A stretch of 11,907 bases of DNA from an uncultured Collinsella sp. (GTDB taxonomy: Bacteria > Actinomycetota > Coriobacteriia > Coriobacteriales > Coriobacteriaceae): NCBI GenBank assembly GCA_900541285.1, contig UQJA01000058.1:1-11907 (forward strand). The letters run 5' to 3'. Positions 10,897-11,907 of the stretch are shown here, piece after piece; positions within the stretch are counted from its first letter, which is position 1; each line of letters starts with the position of its first letter. A program made the position numbers and the translations under genes. A model generated the notes under the pieces. It did not search any database and was not told where the DNA came from. It saw only the letters and a list, made by a program, of their open reading frames with translations.

Positions 10897-11907
10897 TTGA
10901 AGCTCATCATCGCCGAGAAAAACGACGCTGCGCGTCAGATCGCCGAGCGTCTGTCCACGGGTAAACCCAAAAAGGATAAGGTGTACAACACCGCCATCTA
11001 CCGTTTTGAGTGGAAGGGCGAGGAGTGCGTGACCATCGGCCTGGCCGGTCACATCCTTGCGCCCGATTTTTGCGACAGCGTGCTGTTCGATAAAAAGCTG
11101 GGCTGGTATTCGGTTACTGAGGACGGCGAGATGCTGCCGGCCGACATGCCCGATGGCCTGGCTCGTCCGCCTTACGACACCAAGCGCAAGCCGTTTCTTG
11201 CCGACGGTATCTCCATCAAGGGCTGGAAGCTCGAGAGCCTGCCGTATCTCACCTGGGCGCCCGTCATTAAGCTGCCGGCCGAGAAGGAGCTCATTCGCTC
11301 GCTCAAGAACCTTGCCAAGAAGTCCGACAGTGTCATCATCGCTACGGACTTCGATCGCGAGGGCGAGCTGATCGGTTCGGACGCCCTCAACAAGGTGCGC
11401 GAGGTGGCGCCCGACTTGCCGGTCGCCCGCGCCCAGTATTCTTCGTTTACCAAGGCCGAGATCACGCAGGCCTTCGATAACCTTGTCTCGCTCGACCAGA
11501 ACCTGGCCGACGCCGGCGAGAGCCGTCAGCACATCGACCTCATTTGGGGTGCGGTGCTCACGCGCTACCTGACGCTCGCCAAGTTTGGCGGCTTTGGCAA
11601 CGTGCGTTCCGCCGGCCGCGTGCAGACGCCGACGCTTGCCCTGGTGGTCGAGCGCGAACGCGAGCGCATGGCGTTTGTGCCCGAGGACTATTGGCAGATT
11701 CGCGGCATGGGCGCCGCGCAAGGCGCTGCCGAGGACGATCGCTTTAAGATCGCGCACAAGACGGCGCGCTTTACCGACAAGGATGCTGCTGAGACGGCGT
11801 ACGGTCACGTTGACGGTGCCAAGACGGCAACCGTCGCCGCGGTGACCAAGCGCTCGCGCAAGCAGCAGCCGCCCACGCCGTTTGCGACCACCTCGCTGCA
11901 GGCTGCC
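10897..11907 (+). CDS. Type IA DNA topoisomerase, 5' part (runs off the window)
   Basis: Relaxes or decatenates DNA by single-strand passage. The start is a TTG (10897-10899) with ATAGGAG (10884-10890), 6-nt spacer; there is no nearby ATG in frame. The 337 codons present read openly to the window edge. The N-terminal TOPRIM domain begins KLIIAEKNDAARQIAERL, with the acidic E7 and GHILAPDF, and has the magnesium motif DFDREGE (151-157). Domain II/III elements SAGRVQTPTLALVVERERE (238-256) are typical. The catalytic tyrosine should lie shortly beyond the window, so activity cannot be confirmed here. The IAEKNDAARQIA start and FDREGELIG motif look closer to archaeal-type TopA than to the E. coli TopA or TopB patterns; this is an impression, not an alignment. 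It may be co-transcribed with hypB. Confidence 0.93.
   Translation, partial: MKLIIAEKNDAARQIAERLSTGKPKKDKVYNTAIYRFEWKGEECVTIGLAGHILAPDFCDSVLFDKKLGWYSVTEDGEMLPADMPDGLARPPYDTKRKPFLADGISIKGWKLESLPYLTWAPVIKLPAEKELIRSLKNLAKKSDSVIIATDFDREGELIGSDALNKVREVAPDLPVARAQYSSFTKAEITQAFDNLVSLDQNLADAGESRQHIDLIWGAVLTRYLTLAKFGGFGNVRSAGRVQTPTLALVVERERERMAFVPEDYWQIRGMGAAQGAAEDDRFKIAHKTARFTDKDAAETAYGHVDGAKTATVAAVTKRSRKQQPPTPFATTSLQAA

Noticed and set aside
8836..11808. 990-codon open frame on the minus strand opposite tatC, hypA, hypB and the topoisomerase
   Set aside because: It runs antisense to four genes with unmistakable family motifs. GC-rich third positions deplete stops in one antisense frame, and the translation is low-complexity R/A/H/D-rich with no domain.

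Overview
This looks like a chromosomal core segment of a GC-rich, gut-type actinobacterium. My best guess is the class Coriobacteriia, near Collinsella. This rests on strong GC bias at third codon positions, the gene complement (Mn-type pyrophosphatase, NhaA, class Ic aminotransferase, a TatA/B protein next to TatC, hypAB) and gene style. It is an inference from general knowledge, not a search result. I see no tRNA, rRNA, CRISPR array, phage or insertion sequence.

Layout. Positions 47-1773 (minus strand) carry a GntR/UTRA-type regulator followed by manA (mannose-6-phosphate isomerase). A 336-nt AT-rich divergent region (1774-2109) holds promoters, a candidate operator and an orphan intrinsic terminator. 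A ROK-family sugar kinase (2110-3107, plus) follows. Its frame is broken by a 44-nt insertion containing G8, C10 and C7 runs, which looks more like an assembly artefact than a true mutation. Next come a family II (Mn-dependent) inorganic pyrophosphatase (3229-4152) with a strong terminator, then a 208-nt structured leader and the Na+/H+ antiporter nhaA (4420-5778). The leader has a second intrinsic terminator just upstream of nhaA. The 332-nt interval 5779-6110 has no convincing gene and holds two bidirectional terminators and another dyad. A small uncharacterised 84-residue protein lies on the minus strand (6111-6365).

Divergent from that small gene are a class Ic aspartate aminotransferase-like enzyme (6515-7819) and a single STAS-domain anti-sigma-factor antagonist (7871-8185). 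A compact plus-strand cluster then runs to the end of the window: tatA/B-like (8339-8947), tatC (8947-9741, overlapping by 1 nt), hypA (9748-10104), hypB (10159-10842) and a type IA DNA topoisomerase that starts at a TTG codon (10897) and runs off the window before its catalytic tyrosine.

How the genes fit together. The first block is hexose-phosphate entry into glycolysis (kinase plus mannose isomerase) under a sugar-responsive GntR regulator. The tat and hyp genes make functional sense together, because [NiFe]-hydrogenases need HypA/HypB for nickel insertion and are commonly exported through Tat. The best candidate for something undescribed is the nhaA leader. It has a three-stem domain, a mutually exclusive alternative stem, and a self-complementary 10-mer whose upstream copy could open the terminator. 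That is the architecture expected of an ion- or metabolite-sensing attenuator.
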